A stretch of DNA of 64,000 nucleotides from Myotis daubentonii (Eukaryota; Chordata; Mammalia; Chiroptera; Vespertilionidae): contig NC_081842.1 of NCBI RefSeq assembly GCF_963259705.1, forward strand, positions 179,307,849 to 179,371,848, given 5' to 3'. Of the stretch, positions 7,701 to 19,194 are shown piece after piece (the stretch's first letter is position 1; each line of letters starts with the position of its first letter). A program made the translations under genes and the position numbers. The notes under the pieces were generated by a model, which did no database searches, was not told the origin of the DNA, and saw nothing but the letters and a program-made list of their open reading frames with translations.

Positions 7701-8965
7701 AGAGACTGTGGAAAGAATAGGACTAAGTCAGGTTAACTGGGACCTCAGCTAACCTGTCCTTTGGGGCTGCAGTCCAGTTCACAACAAGCAATGCCCAGGG
7801 GGCCTGCTCATGGGAGTAGTTTAGACAGAGATGGCCTAGGTGAGGCAAGAGAGGTGAAATCAGGAGGGAGAAGACCAGCCACAAGCCTCAACATAGACAG
7901 CACATCAAAAAGGCTCAAAGCTGGAACCCCGAGTGCCAGAGAACACGCTAGAGGTGGGAGTGGACCAAATTGTGTATCCTAAGATAGGGATCATATACAA
8001 TATCTTCAAACAGAGGAGGCAGTGACAAAAGAAGGTGTAGATACAAGCCGAGGTCTATTTGGGAGCATATTGTATGAACACGGTCATCACGCCTCTCTAA
8101 GGGGAGGCTTCTTCACATGGTCCCACCAAATTGAAGATTGAAAGTGGGACTTTTGCCCCTCTGAGCCCTTATGAATCATTTCTGTGAATAGGAAATAATG
8201 CTCCATGCCCTATTTGTCAGCCAGGCCCAGTGTAAGGATAAAATGAGATAGTAGGTGTGAAAGCATTTTATGAGCCACGGAGCACTACACAAAAGCAAGG
8301 ATTCAGCAAACATCTCATCCTATAGAACTGAACTCTTCTCTAAGAAGTCACAGCCCTGGTCAGTTGGAGACAGACCAATCCTGGACTCTATCTCCATGAG
8401 GGATGTACTAATTGAGAGAGAAAAGTCTACTCAAAGGAATTTAAACAAAATAGTCAACTGAAGTGAACTGCAGGAAGGTAGGTGTGTGGTTGGGCTTTCC
8501 AGACCACAGAAACCTGATCTTCAAACACACACCAGCCTGTTCCACGCAGACTCTCCACTCCTTCCTGTGGTTCAGCTGCGCTGGGCTCCTATCACAGCCC
8601 AGCTTCCTTCTTGAATACCCAGACCTGCCACTTCCCAGCGTTACTACCCAGAAGGAATGGACCCTCATCCCTTAGTTCCATTTTACAAACTCCCAAGAGA
8701 ATTTGTGCTGGCTTGGGTCCCATGCCCATTCTATGTTCAGAGCAAGGGGTACTATGGCTGGTACTTGTACATGTTTTGGGTCAAGGAAGAAGCTGTTCTT
8801 CAACTACTTCTAGAAGGAAGGGTGCTGGAGGACAGAAGCACAGATGACCACTCCAAGCATCTAAGTAACACTACATCCTCTGCACTAGGTTTTGAAGACC
8901 AAGACATCTGGACATTTTAGGATGGACCCTCACTCCCCTATTGGAAGTACTTCAGGAAAGAGACT
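7701..8965. other. Unassigned non-coding sequence
   Basis: Only a weak MIR 3'-like stretch at about 8235-8290 ('GATAAAATGAGATAGTAGGT'). Overlapping plus-strand frames between 8270 and 8920 change reading frame repeatedly and show no domain. Confidence 0.4.
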
Positions 8966-8969
8966 GATT

Positions 8970-9430
8970 GATAGCGAATTAGTCAGAGTCCTGGCAGGAA
9001 ACATGGTGCAATCAGAAGGGGGATCTGAAGAGGCTTTAGAGCAGGGACTATTTAAGAGGTGTGGGAAGGGTGAATATCCAAAGGCTATCACCAATGGGAA
9101 GATATTTCTGTCCCTTGGCCTTAAGGGAAAGCATGGGGTGGGTTATCTGTACCCACTGAGACACATAGCTGTAGGGGAGGGTCTGCAGAAAGGAGGTCTG
9201 GCCTTCAGTATAGGGACACAGCCCTGAAATTAGTAGCCCAATAGAGAAGGATCTGGGTGGAGTGCAACAACCTTTACCTCCTTCCACCTGCCTGTCCATT
9301 TTATGCTTCTAATTGGCCAATTCCAACTAGAAGTCAGAAGTTAAGGTGCTGAACATGTAGATTCCCAGGTACAGAGCAAGGTGGGAAAGGATGGAAAAAT
9401 GATCTGGAGAGGCCGAGAGAGGGTATGTAG
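8970..9430 (+). repeat. Ancient interspersed repeat, family X, copy 1
   Basis: Motif order 'AGAGTCCTGGCAGGAAACAT', 'GGACTATTTAAGAGGTGTGG' and 'TGGGAAGATATTTCTGTCCC' is shared with 16915-17330 and partly with 38240-38910. I recognise it as a common mammalian repeat but cannot name the family. The 111-codon frame at 8892-9227 lies mostly within it and is not a gene. Confidence 0.5.
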
Positions 9431-9759
9431 CACAAGGATTCATCTGCTCCCTTTGGCTCAAAACACAAGCCTAGTTAGAGTCTACCTGGTAAAGTGGGAT
9501 TTTAGGCTAAAGGGAGCCTTAGGCTCACTCAGAGGAGAAGTCACAAACTTGTCTATATCTAGCTTTTAGCTATATTTTGCATGACCAACAGAGCTTTGAA
9601 GCCAAGAACTAAAAATGAGTAAATAATAGACAAAAAACACACACCCTCCAATCTTAACATTCTTACATTAAGGATGTACTTTTCAGTTTCCCATGGTCAT
9701 CATCATTCCCTGCTCTCTAATACTTGCCACTGTATCCACTCACATCTCCTAAAGTTTTT

Positions 9760-9885
9760 GATTGGAGGACCTGTGATTAGAAAAGTCAACGTTCTTCATT
9801 TTGTCAGGTGAAGAAACTGGGCCTAGAAAGGAAAAGTTGTTTGCCCGTGGTTGTTTGGCTTTGGTGGGAATTCTATCTGCAGAGA
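9760..9885 (-). repeat. MIR-like fragment
   Basis: 'CAGGTGAAGAAACTGGGCCT' then 'AGTTGTTTGCCCGTGG' follow reversed MIR order. The flanks 9431-9759 and 9886-10480 show nothing recognisable. Confidence 0.45.
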
Positions 9886-10484
9886 GAATTAGAAATGTGT
9901 GAATAGGAGGAACAGGTAAAAGTTATTAGTCTCCACCTTCACACATGGGAGAGGTTGTTATTTGAAGCAAAGATTATTCAAGGATTGGACTTTTTCTGTG
10001 TGGTCCTAGGAGTTGGGGCTAGAACTGTGGGAAAGTGATTATGGTCAGTGCAGGTTGAGGTTTACAGGCAACTCTTCAGGGTGGACTGGCTGCCTCTATT
10101 TATCCTGGATTCCCATCTGTGCACATGGTTCCCTCACAGAAAGGGAACTTCCCCTGAGTGAGGATGTACTGGTCTCTGTCTTCAGAGCCCTCCTCCTGCC
10201 CTAGAAGTTGAGTTGATGCTGAGTTGAATTGGAATGAGAAAAATGTGTCTTTTTTGCTCTTTTTCCTGGATTGCCTTAATTGTATTCCATTCTTCTTGGG
10301 TGGATGTGGTGGCTCTATTTTACCCTCAATTCAGAATCCATAACCTCCCTCCCATCAGGACTCTAGGAGAGAAATGTCATCTCTTTACTTTTATCTATTC
10401 CACTCAGATTAGTCTCTTCTCTGTCCCTATATCCTAGGCTCATTTCAATCACCACATATATATTCTCAGGGTGCGATTAGTTAG

Positions 10485-11060
10485 GATATTTGCTTGGTTG
10501 TAATAATAGAGCTCAAACAGCAGAGATTTCACAAGAAGGAAGACACATTGCTTTCTCCTGTAGAATTGGAGCTGTGGCTGTCCACATGGGTAGGGTGGTT
10601 GTGTTCCCCCAGGTTGCCAGGAACACAGTTCCTTCTGTCCTGTTGCTCCAGCATCTCCCCTGTCTGCATGATCAAAGATGATTCTCCTCTACCATATCCC
10701 CATGCCCTTCTCACAAAGGGGGAAGAAGACATGCAGAACCAATTCATCTTAGGAAGGTCTACAACACTTTCTGTCATATCTCATTGTTCAGAACTTGGTC
10801 ATGTGGTCATGCCTGGTGACAAGGAAGGCTGGAAGCAGCTTCCAGCTGGACAGCCCCCTGTCCAGTTACATAGAGGAGGAGCTGTGTCAGTAAAAGAAGG
10901 AAGGAATGCATGTTGGGAGCCTGGTAGCACATGCATGTTGTATTTTCTAACCAGAGAATGGCCTCCTTTTGCCCTCTATGAAACCAATGCTCATCATCTT
11001 TTAGATACCAATATAAGCCTGCTACATCTTAAAGCTTTTCCAATGTCTTCAGCATTGTAA
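10485..11060 (+). repeat. Ancient interspersed repeat (unnamed) with a 188-codon chance frame
   Basis: Contains 'TTGCTTGGTTGTAATAATAG', 'CATGTGGTCATGCCTGGTGA' and 'CAAGGAAGGCTGGAAGCAGC', which follow the order of a widespread degenerate mammalian repeat. Three overlapping frames on both strands cross it; none has a signal sequence, domain or splice context supporting a gene. Confidence 0.45.
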
Positions 11061-11144
11061 GAGGACCAGGCTGAATGCCGTGCCTGTCCCCAAGGAATAC
11101 ATGAAGAACTGGCTCAAATGCTAACCCCTCCATCACCACCTTTG

Positions 11145-11350
11145 TTGTATATTGGGCATCTACCAAGTACCAGGTGCTGTGCTATGTTACGAGCATCACC
11201 TCACTCGATCATTGCAACTGCCCTGTGAATTATACTGTTGTCCAGTTGCTAGATGAGGAAGCTAATACTTTATGATATACTTTTCCAAAGCTCTCCAGCT
11301 GGCAAGTGCCAGATTCAGAATTCAACCATAAAACCTTCTGGCTCCAAGGT
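11145..11350 (-). repeat. MIR SINE
   Basis: 'ACCAGGTGCTGTGCTATGTT', 'CTAGATGAGGAAGCTAATAC' and 'GCTGGCAAGTGCCAGATTCA' in reversed MIR order. Confidence 0.65.
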
Positions 11351-11499
11351 TTATTGCTCCTTTAACCCTATTGCAACTTTTGTATAAAGAGCTTTGCAGG
11401 AGGAAGCTTCGCAGGACTGAAACTACTGGGTAACTCAGTGTTGAGACAGCGTGCAGACTGGTAACTTGAAGAAGATTCACAAGCTAAAAATTCCCAGCC

Positions 11500-11790
11500 A
11501 ACTTGTCCACTGTGCCCATTGACTTTCCAACGGGAGTGTACTGCCTTTTCCCTCATGAATTAGGCTCCTCTTTCTCCATGATACGTTTTAAGAAAGTAGT
11601 ACAGAGGACTTATTTCTTCCTCCTGTTTTTATTCTTTCTTGATTCCTTCCATGATTTTCTCTTGGGGGAAAGGAGCAGATTGAAAACCGTGGTTATATAT
11701 GTAACCGTTGAAATAGATGCTCTGCCTATAAAAATGAACTCATGCCAGGGCCTAATAAATTATGTACTAATATGCCAGCTCCCCAGTCTG
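11500..11790. promoter_or_regulatory. Candidate conserved non-coding element (weak)
   Basis: Repeat-free block rich in homeodomain-like TAATAAATTATG and with GAAAACCGTGGTTATATATG, a RUNX-like ACCGTGGT core. The 136-codon frame at 11503-11913 has a hydrophobic run (TYFFLLFLFFLD) coded by poly-T-rich DNA and looks accidental. Confidence 0.2.
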
Positions 11791-11949
11791 CAGGGAAATT
11801 ACAATCATTCTGATCAGAGTAGCATAATTCCAAGCCTCTCTATTTGTTCGTTCCTCAACCCAGTGCAGCTGAGGACTCTATCTGCATTCAATTTAGCAAA
11901 CCTCCTTGAATAACACGAGGTGCCTGGTTGTGAACTAGAAAGTGCAGAT

Positions 11950-12450
11950 GAGTCATGGAGAAAATGCAGACCTTGCCCCCAAGGAGGTAGGATCACAGGA
12001 GGAGAATAAAACAAGGGAAACAAACAATGTAGTGCCATGAGATTTGTCCAACAAGTGACAGGGGTTCAAAGTGCTGTTGGCTTAAAAGAGAAAGGTTTGC
12101 CTCTGAGTTAAAATGAAGAGGATAGGCAATATCTGAGTTGAGTTTTGAAACTATGAGCTAATCAGATACAGGTGAGAACATTCCAGGCAGAGGGAACATA
12201 AATAGGCAAAGACAAGGAGGGATAAAATACATTGTGTATTTTGGGAACCATAAGCAGATTAAGAATTTGCAGTATACATTGATCATGTCTATTTAAGGAC
12301 CTCATTTGGTGGGAGATAGATAGTGAGGGGGTTTAAGCAAGATAGTGAAGTGATCACATTTATGTTTTAGAAATATCCCTCCTGCCAATGTCAGAAAGGC
12401 TTGGAGAAATCAGGGAAACCTGATTGGAAAGTAGTTGCAATGATCAAAGA
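11950..12450 (-). repeat. L2 LINE fragment
   Basis: Reversed L2 order: 'GCAGACCTTGCCCCCAAGGA', 'ATCTGAGTTGAGTTTTGAAA', 'GAACATTCCAGGCAGAGGGA' and 'AGATAGTGAAGTGATCACAT'. Confidence 0.75.
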
Positions 12451-12504
12451 GAAAATATACAAGTTGTGCACTGTCTGGGAAGTGAAGCTGGACAGGGAAA
12501 ACAG

Positions 12505-12700
12505 ATGGCATTGATTGAGGATGTACCATGTGCCAGGCACTGTTCTATATTCTTTGGTATGATAACTTTTTTTCATCCTCGCCATACTCCAAGGAGGTAA
12601 ATACTATTATTGTCCCCATTTTACACATAAGAAAACTTAGGTATTGAACCCAGCTAAAATATGGTGGGACCAGAATTTAAACCCAGTCTAGTCTTACAGC
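12505..12700 (-). repeat. MIR SINE
   Basis: 'TACCATGTGCCAGGCACTGT', then 'GTCCCCATTTTACACATAAG', then 'GACCAGAATTTAAACCCAGT'. Confidence 0.8.
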
Positions 12701-13239
12701 CTTCTCTTTTAAGCACTGAAAGGAGATACTTTAATATGTTTTCCTTATTAAAATTTTAGGCTAAGTTTCTCTCTGAAGGGCATAAAATAAGCTGTCTGGA
12801 AGTGAATTAGGGAAAGGATGAACAGAACATCCCTGTATTTGACTACCTCAAGAACCTTGAAAACATAGCAATCCATGCCCTTTTCTTGAAATGGAGATGA
12901 ACCTATGCACATCATAGGATTATTCTGAGGATCCAAGGGGCAATGTAACATGCGGAGACACCCACAGTGCCCAAAACTTAGAAACAATCCCAACTTCTAC
13001 TTTCTTTTTCCTTCCTCCCCCTTCGAGGATGCTGGCACTTTTGTAATTCCTCTTTAAGTTTTCTTTAAGAGAGATGAAAATTCTTAGAGTGCTGAAGATA
13101 AATGAACTACAGCTCCTCAGGGAGGTAGGAATCTGGGAAATTAGTTTTCCCAGCTTCCTCAAAGAGGTGAGAATCTGGGAAATTCCTCTAACAACATAGA
13201 GGAATCTGGGAAAACTAATGTTGGTGAGAAAAGCAATTC
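12701..13239. other. Unassigned sequence with a local inverted-repeat cluster
   Basis: No family recognised. AATCTGGGAAA occurs three times (13130, 13172, 13203), and ATTAGTTTTCCCAG (13140-13153) is the exact inverse of 13206-13219. Confidence 0.5.
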
Positions 13240-13475
13240 TCAGAAGACCACATATGGTATGATTCCATTTTTATAAAGCAAAAAAAAAAAAAAGCACCAT
13301 ATCTAAATATTGTATTGTTTAGGGGTATGTGCATGTGTGGTAATTTTTTTTATAAAAGAATGGTGATGGACAAAGGGAAGGGGGGCTGGGGCTAGGTGGA
13401 GGGGGGCAAAGTAGGAGAAAACAGGGACATCTGCAATAGTATCAACAATAAAGAAAAAGAAAATGTTTAACAGGA
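13240..13475 (+). repeat. LINE-1 3' end, probably bat-type
   Basis: A 'TATGGTATGATTCCATTTTT' L1 3'UTR motif, then a G-rich tract, then 'GGACATCTGCAATAGTATCA' and ACAATAAAGAAAAAG. This G-rich to ACAATAAA order is typical of L1 tails in bats. An internal A run lies at 13280-13294. Confidence 0.55.
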
Positions 13476-14135
13476 CTTTAGGGAGGAGTATTGGTGCTGG
13501 AGGGGAAGCGGGGAGACAGGCTAAGGAGTGGCACATAGTTGGTGCAATGGGGAAGGTGTGTTGGTGGTGAGCAGTGGATGTTTATTCTTATTAATCTTTC
13601 ATAGATATAAAGTATGACATGCATTCTATTTAAACAGAAAATGAAGGGAAACATATTCAAGGAGGTAGATTAGGCTTTCATCCTGGCTTGATGCAGGACC
13701 CAAGGCCCTGTCTCTTGGCTCAGCTTCCTGTAGGTTAACAGCTCTTACCCTGGACAATAGTGGCTCCCCTTTCCCCACAGCGTCAGGCTCAGGGAGTTCT
13801 AGCACCCAATCCAGCAGAAGAGAATGCATCCACTTTCTCATCAGCTAAAGTAAAGGACTTAGGGCTGCATCTCACCTGCCCTGATTGGCCTGCTGTATCA
13901 TGTGAGTGCCAGAACCAATCCTGAGGCTCCAGCTCACATAGATTGACTTAGTCTGGATCAGATGCTGGACTCATGTGGCCTGGGCTGGTACCAGCCTGAC
14001 TCAAGGCACTTTGGTTATGAATGAGGAAAACTCTGGCTCACCCGAACCAAATTAGATGTTAATGCCACACCAAGGAGTAGATGTCAATGGTAAAAACAGC
14101 AAATGCCCACAGGAGCTGTTTAAAATACCTTGTTA
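13476..14135. other. Unassigned non-coding sequence
   Basis: No recognisable repeat or exon. Frames on the minus strand here carry no domain. Confidence 0.4.
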
Positions 14136-14139
14136 TATT

Positions 14140-14430
14140 GTCTTTTTATTACACAAGCAATGCAAGTTTATTATAGTTATTTTTTAAAGTTTAGAAAATT
14201 CCAAAGACGAAAATAACAGCCCCCAGCAACCTTACAACTCTGAGAAAAAAACAGTATTAATGTCTGGACCTGTTTCCTTCTGGTCTTTTCTCTACGTGTT
14301 TTGTTGTATTGGTGATTGTGAATTCATTTATATAACCTGCCTTTTTGTTCAGTTAGTAAGTACATCATTACTATTTTCAGCAGGCTATTACAACTTTCTG
14401 TGAAAATTTCATCCATCGAACTTTTACTCA
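14140..14430 (-). repeat. Degenerate L1M LINE fragment
   Basis: Sense of a reversed L1M 3'UTR: 'ATTTATATAACCTGCCTTTT' and 'TAAGTACATCATTACTATTT'. Edges vague. Confidence 0.45.
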
Positions 14431-14835
14431 ATAGCTGTTAGTGAGCCCCTGTTGAGTTTCAGGTGCCTCGTTAAGTGTCTGGAATCCTGACATGACTGCC
14501 ATACTTGGCCTCAAGCTAAGCAAATGGATGGTCTACTACTGAATAAGCAGTTGTGGGGAAATTATATATGAAACCTTATTATGAAACCATAGAACAAGGC
14601 CTCCCACCCCACAAGGGTTCCAGAGCTATGTCCTGGCTCAGTCTTTAGGGCAGTATAGGATTTGGGGCAGGTGAGAGGGGAAGTTGTAGAGTAGAGAAGT
14701 ATCCAGGTAAAGGGCCCAGCATGGCCAAGGGCATAGAGATGAGAAGGCCCATGGTGTTTCTTGAGCCCATAGAACAAGGCACAGAGTGAAGAGAGATGCA
14801 GCTGGAGAGGAGGAATGGGAGAGCCTTACGTTCCC
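14431..14835 (-). repeat. L2 LINE fragment
   Basis: 'TGAGCCCCTGTTGAGTTTCA' at the 3' end, then 'GGGCCCAGCATGGCCAAGGG' and a 'CAGAGTGAAGAGAGATGCAG' body in reversed L2 order. Confidence 0.55.
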
Positions 14836-14984
14836 TAAAAGAGAAGCTGGACTTTTCTCAGGAGGCCACAGCTTAGTCTGGTTTGGAGATGTGACCTGTG
14901 CTTCTGTGCAGGCCACGCCATGACCTTAACTGCCTTTCCTTCAGACCCTCTGTGTGACTATCAGCATCTCGCACATTCTTTTTT

Positions 14985-15058
14985 GCTCCTTTTTAAAAAA
15001 ATGTTTATTGAATTTATTGGGGTGACTGGTTAATAAAATTATATAGGTTTCAGGTATA
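14985..15058 (-). repeat. L1 3' end, left part of a Helitron-split copy
   Basis: 'TTTATTGAATTTATTGGGGT' then 'GGTTAATAAAATTATATAGG' and TTTCAGGTATA, the reversed polyadenylation end of a laurasiatherian-type L1. It resumes at 15476. Confidence 0.7.
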
Positions 15059-15475
15059 TCCTATATAATAAAGAGCTAATATGCAAATGGTTGTCATGCC
15101 CTCATGCTGGGGCTGGGGCATCTGAAGCTGGGCCAGGGGATCTGAGGCCAGACTGGGGGACCTGAGGCCACGCCCCCTGTCCTGGAAGGGCTTGACGGGG
15201 GACCTGAGGCTGTCCTGCGGGGCTTGATGGGGGTGGAGCCAGTCGGGTCTAGGTCTCGCACGATTTCAAGGTGCACACAGGTGGGCAAGGACTTGACTCT
15301 GGGTCCTGTGGTGTGCCCCAGACTCTGACAGGAGGAAGATTTTCATATACATTTTACTAATTTTCTTTTATCTCTGACACTTCTATTATAGAGAAAGGGC
15401 AAATAACAATATTAAAATATTTCCTCTAATAAATTCCCTTTTAATGTACACAAATTTCGTGCACTGGGCCACTAG
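15059..15475 (+). mobile_element. Helibat-type non-autonomous Helitron (417 bp)
   Basis: Starts TCCTATATAATAAAGAGC after host A (15058) and ends GGGCCACTAG before host T (15476). The 3' stem ACAAATTTCGTGCA is partly decayed. It splits an L1 exactly between GGTATA and TAATTC. Inside is a short G-rich reiteration, 'GGGGACCTGAGGC' and variants, at about 15118-15210. The interior near 15340-15440 is AT-rich and unlike the other copies. Confidence 0.9.
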
Positions 15476-15665
15476 TAATTCTATAATACATCATCTGTAT
15501 ATTATATTATGTATTTACCACCCCAAGTCAAGTCTCCTTCTATCACCATTTATCCCCCCTTTACCATCTTCTACCTCCCTCACCATCTTTCCCTCTGGTG
15601 ATCACCATACTGTTGTCTGTGTCTATGAGTTTTTTTTTTTTCTTTTGCCTAATCCTTTCACCTTT
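15476..15665 (-). repeat. L1 3' region, right part of the split copy
   Basis: 'TCTATAATACATCATCTGTA', 'CCCCAAGTCAAGTCTCCTTC' and 'CCATACTGTTGTCTGTGTCT', ending in a T run. Continues the L1 interrupted at 15058. Confidence 0.7.
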
Positions 15666-15974
15666 TTCACCTAGCTGCCCAACTCTTACACATTCTTTAA
15701 GGCAAAGCCTTCTTTATCCAGCTAAGGGGAAGCCAAGTCCCTCCAACCTCCATAGGCACCGGCCTCTCCTTCTTCTGCCATCATGGGCACTTTGATGGTG
15801 TGTGAGCGTTCATTGAGTGCAGGACTCTAGATTCTCCTCTGTAGATGAAAGGCACGCTGAGAGCCTTGTTTATCTATGTGTTTCCTGCCACATCTGACAC
15901 ATGTAATGTGAGTCAGTTAGACACAATGGAAATCAACTCCGTGCTAGTGGTTTCCAGAGAGATCTTTTCTCTCC

Positions 15975-16155
15975 ATGGGATATTTGGCAAGGTCTGGAAA
16001 CATTTTTGGTTTTCATGACTAGTGAGGGTGCTAGTGGGCATCTAGTAAGTAGACCCAAGGATGCTGCTAAACATCCTGCAATGTACAAGACACCCCTGCA
16101 ATAAAGAATGACCCAATCCCAAATGGCAGCAGTGCTGAGGTTGAGAATCCCTAAA
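15975..16155 (-). repeat. MER20-like hAT-Charlie relic
   Basis: 'GATATTTGGCAAGGTCTGGA', 'GGATGCTGCTAAACATCCTG' and 'GAGGTTGAGAATCCCTAAA' match the reversed order of this old DNA transposon family; family name is from memory of motif order. Confidence 0.6.
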
Positions 16156-16299
16156 ATGTCCTGATTAAAGTATAGGAGTCACTAGGTGGTTTATCAGGAG
16201 CACTCGTTTCTGGTCTGGGCCCTGTGGTGACTTCCCTAGGAGACCGTAGGCAGGTGTGCTCTCTCTGGGTGTCAGGGCCCACATCTGTAGGAAGTCTAG

Positions 16300-16376
16300 T
16301 ACAAAGACCATATGCAATGGAGTCAGATGAAGCTGGGCACACATTTTCAACTCTCCACCATCTCATAGGGCAAGTT
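16300..16376 (+). repeat. MIR SINE, left part of a Ves-split copy
   Basis: Degenerate MIR up to 'CATCTCATAGGGCAAGTT'. The MIR word GGGCAAGTTA is where the Ves SINE inserted. Confidence 0.55.
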
Positions 16377-16601
16377 ATTATTTTTTAAAAATATATTTTA
16401 TTTGATTTTTAAAGAGAGAGGAAGAGAAAATGAGATAATGATAGAAACATCAATGGGAGAGAAACATGGATTGGCTGCCTCCTTCACGCCCCCTACTGGG
16501 GATTGAGTCCACAACCTGGGCATGTGCCCTGACCAGGAATCGAACCAGTGATCTTTTGATGCACAGGATGATGCTCAACCACTGAGCAACACCAGCTGGG
16601 C
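16377..16601 (-). mobile_element. Ves SINE (tRNA-derived, bat)
   Basis: Reversed Ves: poly-A/T head, then 'CAACCTGGGCATGTGCCCTG', 'AATCGAACCAGTGATCTTTT' and 'CTCAACCACTGAGCAACACC', which contain the B-box and tRNA-like 5' end. Perfect 10-bp TSD AGGGCAAGTT (16367-16376 and 16602-16611). Confidence 0.95.
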
Positions 16602-16611
16602 AGGGCAAGTT

Positions 16612-16765
16612 TTATTTATGCTTCTGTTTCCTATTTTGTAAACAGGGGTATGGGTTCTACTTTGGAAAAGTATGAGGAATAGAAATAATTGATGTAAACC
16701 AAGACCCATGGCACTCGACATGTGAAAGATGCTCAATAATCAGCATTGCTATGACACTACTACTG
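16612..16765 (+). repeat. MIR SINE, right part
   Basis: Resumes after the Ves with 'CTTCTGTTTCCTATTTTGTA' and ends 'GAAAGATGCTCAATAATCAG', the MIR 3' end. Confidence 0.65.
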
Positions 16766-16914
16766 TTACTATAATAGAATAGAGGGCTTGGCACGGGACT
16801 CTAAGGACGTTTCCAGCTCTAATAACCTAGGGCTTCTTGATTTGCTTTCCCAGCATGTAAATGCAAAACATTTTCACTCAGCTGGAATAATGGCGGTGGC
16901 CAGGTATGTGTATC

Positions 16915-17330
16915 AGATGGGGTCCTAGCAAATAACACATGGCACATTCAAACTGGGAAATGGGAAGAAGATTGATTAAAGGGATTGTTTGTAAAGGTGT
17001 GGGCAATGTTTAGGAAAACCAACAAGGGATAATAGTGCAGGACCTCTGGGCTGCACCCCCTATGTCTGAAAGAGTAAAGAGAAGGACACTTCCCAGAACC
17101 CAGAAAAGGTAGCTTCTGGGGAGAAGGCCGTCTTACAGGGACTGCAGTGAACCTTTGTGAAGAGAGCCAGGTCATAGATAACAGACTTCACCCTCTTCCT
17201 CCTCCTCCTCCATCACTTGGTGATGCTTCCCATTGTTTGAATCCAACAGGACACCAGGGGGCAAAAGCCTATTGTTGTGCCTTTCCCAGGACACAGGTCC
17301 TGGTGAGAGGGTGGAGAGAGTGGATCTGAA
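16915..17330 (+). repeat. Ancient interspersed repeat, family X, copy 2
   Basis: 'GGTCCTAGCAAATAACACAT', 'GGATTGTTTGTAAAGGTGTG' and 'GAAAACCAACAAGGGATAAT' keep the order seen at 8970-9430. Confidence 0.5.
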
Positions 17331-18790
17331 AATGCCAAGAAAATATCAATAACAGCAATGGAGTAGCAGCAGTCTGAGTCTGGGGCACCATAGCCTACTA
17401 TCAGAATGCTCTAGCTCTTCTCAGGGGAGACGCTGCACCATGTGTGGCTGTGCACCCGGCCCCTCTCCCCACCCCAAGACTCTGTTCTGACAAAGGCTTC
17501 TGTGACTTCTTTGAGTCACAGGGAATCTCCATGCCGGAAGGTGGAAAACAGTGGAGGCTGCTTTGAAAGCAATATGACCTTGATGGAACCCTGGTGACCT
17601 GGGTCCCAGGTCTGGCTCTATCACTTGCTGGCATTGTGATCTCTGGGACTCAGTTTCTTCACCAGTAAAATAGGGTAGCAGTCTCTAGTTTATAAACCTT
17701 TTCTTGTAGGTTAGAAGGACTTGAAAGAATGCAGTCTAGTCCTCGGCACGTTATGGTGCTCACTAACACCATTTCATTTGATGAGCGGTTCCTGGGTGCC
17801 AGCTTTGTGCTGGGCCTCAGAGCAAAATCATGATGACTCCAGTAATGTTCCAAACTGATGGAACTCACAGCCCAGAATGAGAGTTTCTGTTCTGTGACTG
17901 ATCAGGTGGCTTTGGAGAGTCCATAAAGCCCTTAAAATGAAATGCAGGAGTTTGTATATATGGAAGTACGCATGTGCATTTTTCTAGAAAAATTTCACTG
18001 GATTCTCCGAGTTAAGAATCACCAAGGGAGAACATTTAGAGGAGAATTCCTAAGAGAGTGCAAGGTTATAAACCCCTGATTCAGTAGAACAGTAATAAAA
18101 AACAAAACCCAGATAGTATTCAGTGTAGAGAAAAGACTACCGAAGGATGACTCCATAACCACCTCTTTGTGGCCCTGCATGGAAAAATTACGGCCAGAGG
18201 ATATAAGTTGCAAGAAGGAGATGCCAACTCCATACAATAACTTTAATAATCAGGTTTATCAGAAAATTGATTGGGAGGGACTGACACATTCACGAAGATG
18301 CTGAAAGATCACTTACATGACATTCTGTGTGAGAGTAAGTAACCTGTAAAGTCTCTGTAAACTCTCAGATTTCAATATGTCACCAGGATAAAGTGTAAAG
18401 ACATTGGTGACTATGGTAGAGAGAAGACGTGTGTGTTTCCATGTGTCTGTGCTTGCTCTGCCTTCTGTGTGAGGCAGTGTGATTGCATGATTAAATGAGA
18501 TGTTATAAACTGAGAGTGGATCACTGGCCGAATACAGGGTGACAGATGAAATAGCACTTTTTGGGGTGTCTTACCATGTTCATGGGTTTGTCCATGTGGA
18601 AAAGCTGTTTCCACTAACACAAGCAGATGTTCTTAGACTCTTCCAAGCCAGCTTGATAACCTTGGCTCTGACCAAGGCTAGGGACCATAGACACTTCTAT
18701 TCTTGGAGGTCCCCTAGTTCTGAGGATAAGGGATCAATGACAAGTCAAACTTTAAAACATCTTTACGTGAGAAATCCCAAGTTGCAGGTG
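17331..18790. other. Mostly unassigned sequence
   Basis: Only a MIR-like plus-strand piece at about 17590-17690 ('GTCTGGCTCTATCACTTGCT', 'CAGTTTCTTCACCAGTAAAA') is recognised. The rest shows no repeat, exon or RNA gene. Confidence 0.45.
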
Positions 18791-18794
18791 AGGT

Positions 18795-19060
18795 TATTGA
18801 TATATTCATTCATTGGATATTTATTGAGCATATATTATGTAGCATAAATTGTACCAACCTTTAAGATACAGGCCTTGATATGGGGGAGGGATCAATTTAA
18901 TGTTAATTAAATGAAAGGCATTCGATAATCATCATCAATCAGATAAGGATACCAAACTTGCAAGATGGATATCATCTTCATCTTACATTTAAGGCAAACA
19001 GGTTAAGCAACTTGTCCCAGGTTTTGAAGATGTTGAGGGCTGGACTTTTAGTTTTAAATT
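18795..19060 (-). repeat. L2 end plus MIR-like fragments
   Basis: 'TTCATTCATTGGATATTTAT' with TGAGCATATATTATG is a reversed L2 end. 'AACAGGTTAAGCAACTTGTC' near 18990 is reversed MIR. The two may be separate insertions. Confidence 0.5.
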
Positions 19061-19194
19061 CAATGTGGAATCACTCCACAGCCTGTGCTTTTCTCTACAT
19101 GGAAGTCTGCCTTTATGATGACTATAACATTCTGTGGGGCACACACATGTAAAGAAACACCTGCAGGCTTATGTGTAGTGTAGTAACAGGGTGA

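Noticed and set aside
10494..11060. 188-codon plus-strand frame as a gene
   Set aside because: No domain, signal or start context; overlaps an ancient repeat and competing frames on both strands.
16377..16601. tRNA gene from the A/B-box-like words of Ves SINEs
   Set aside because: The tRNA-like part is degenerate, lacks a foldable cloverleaf, and is followed by the SINE body and A-tail with target duplications.
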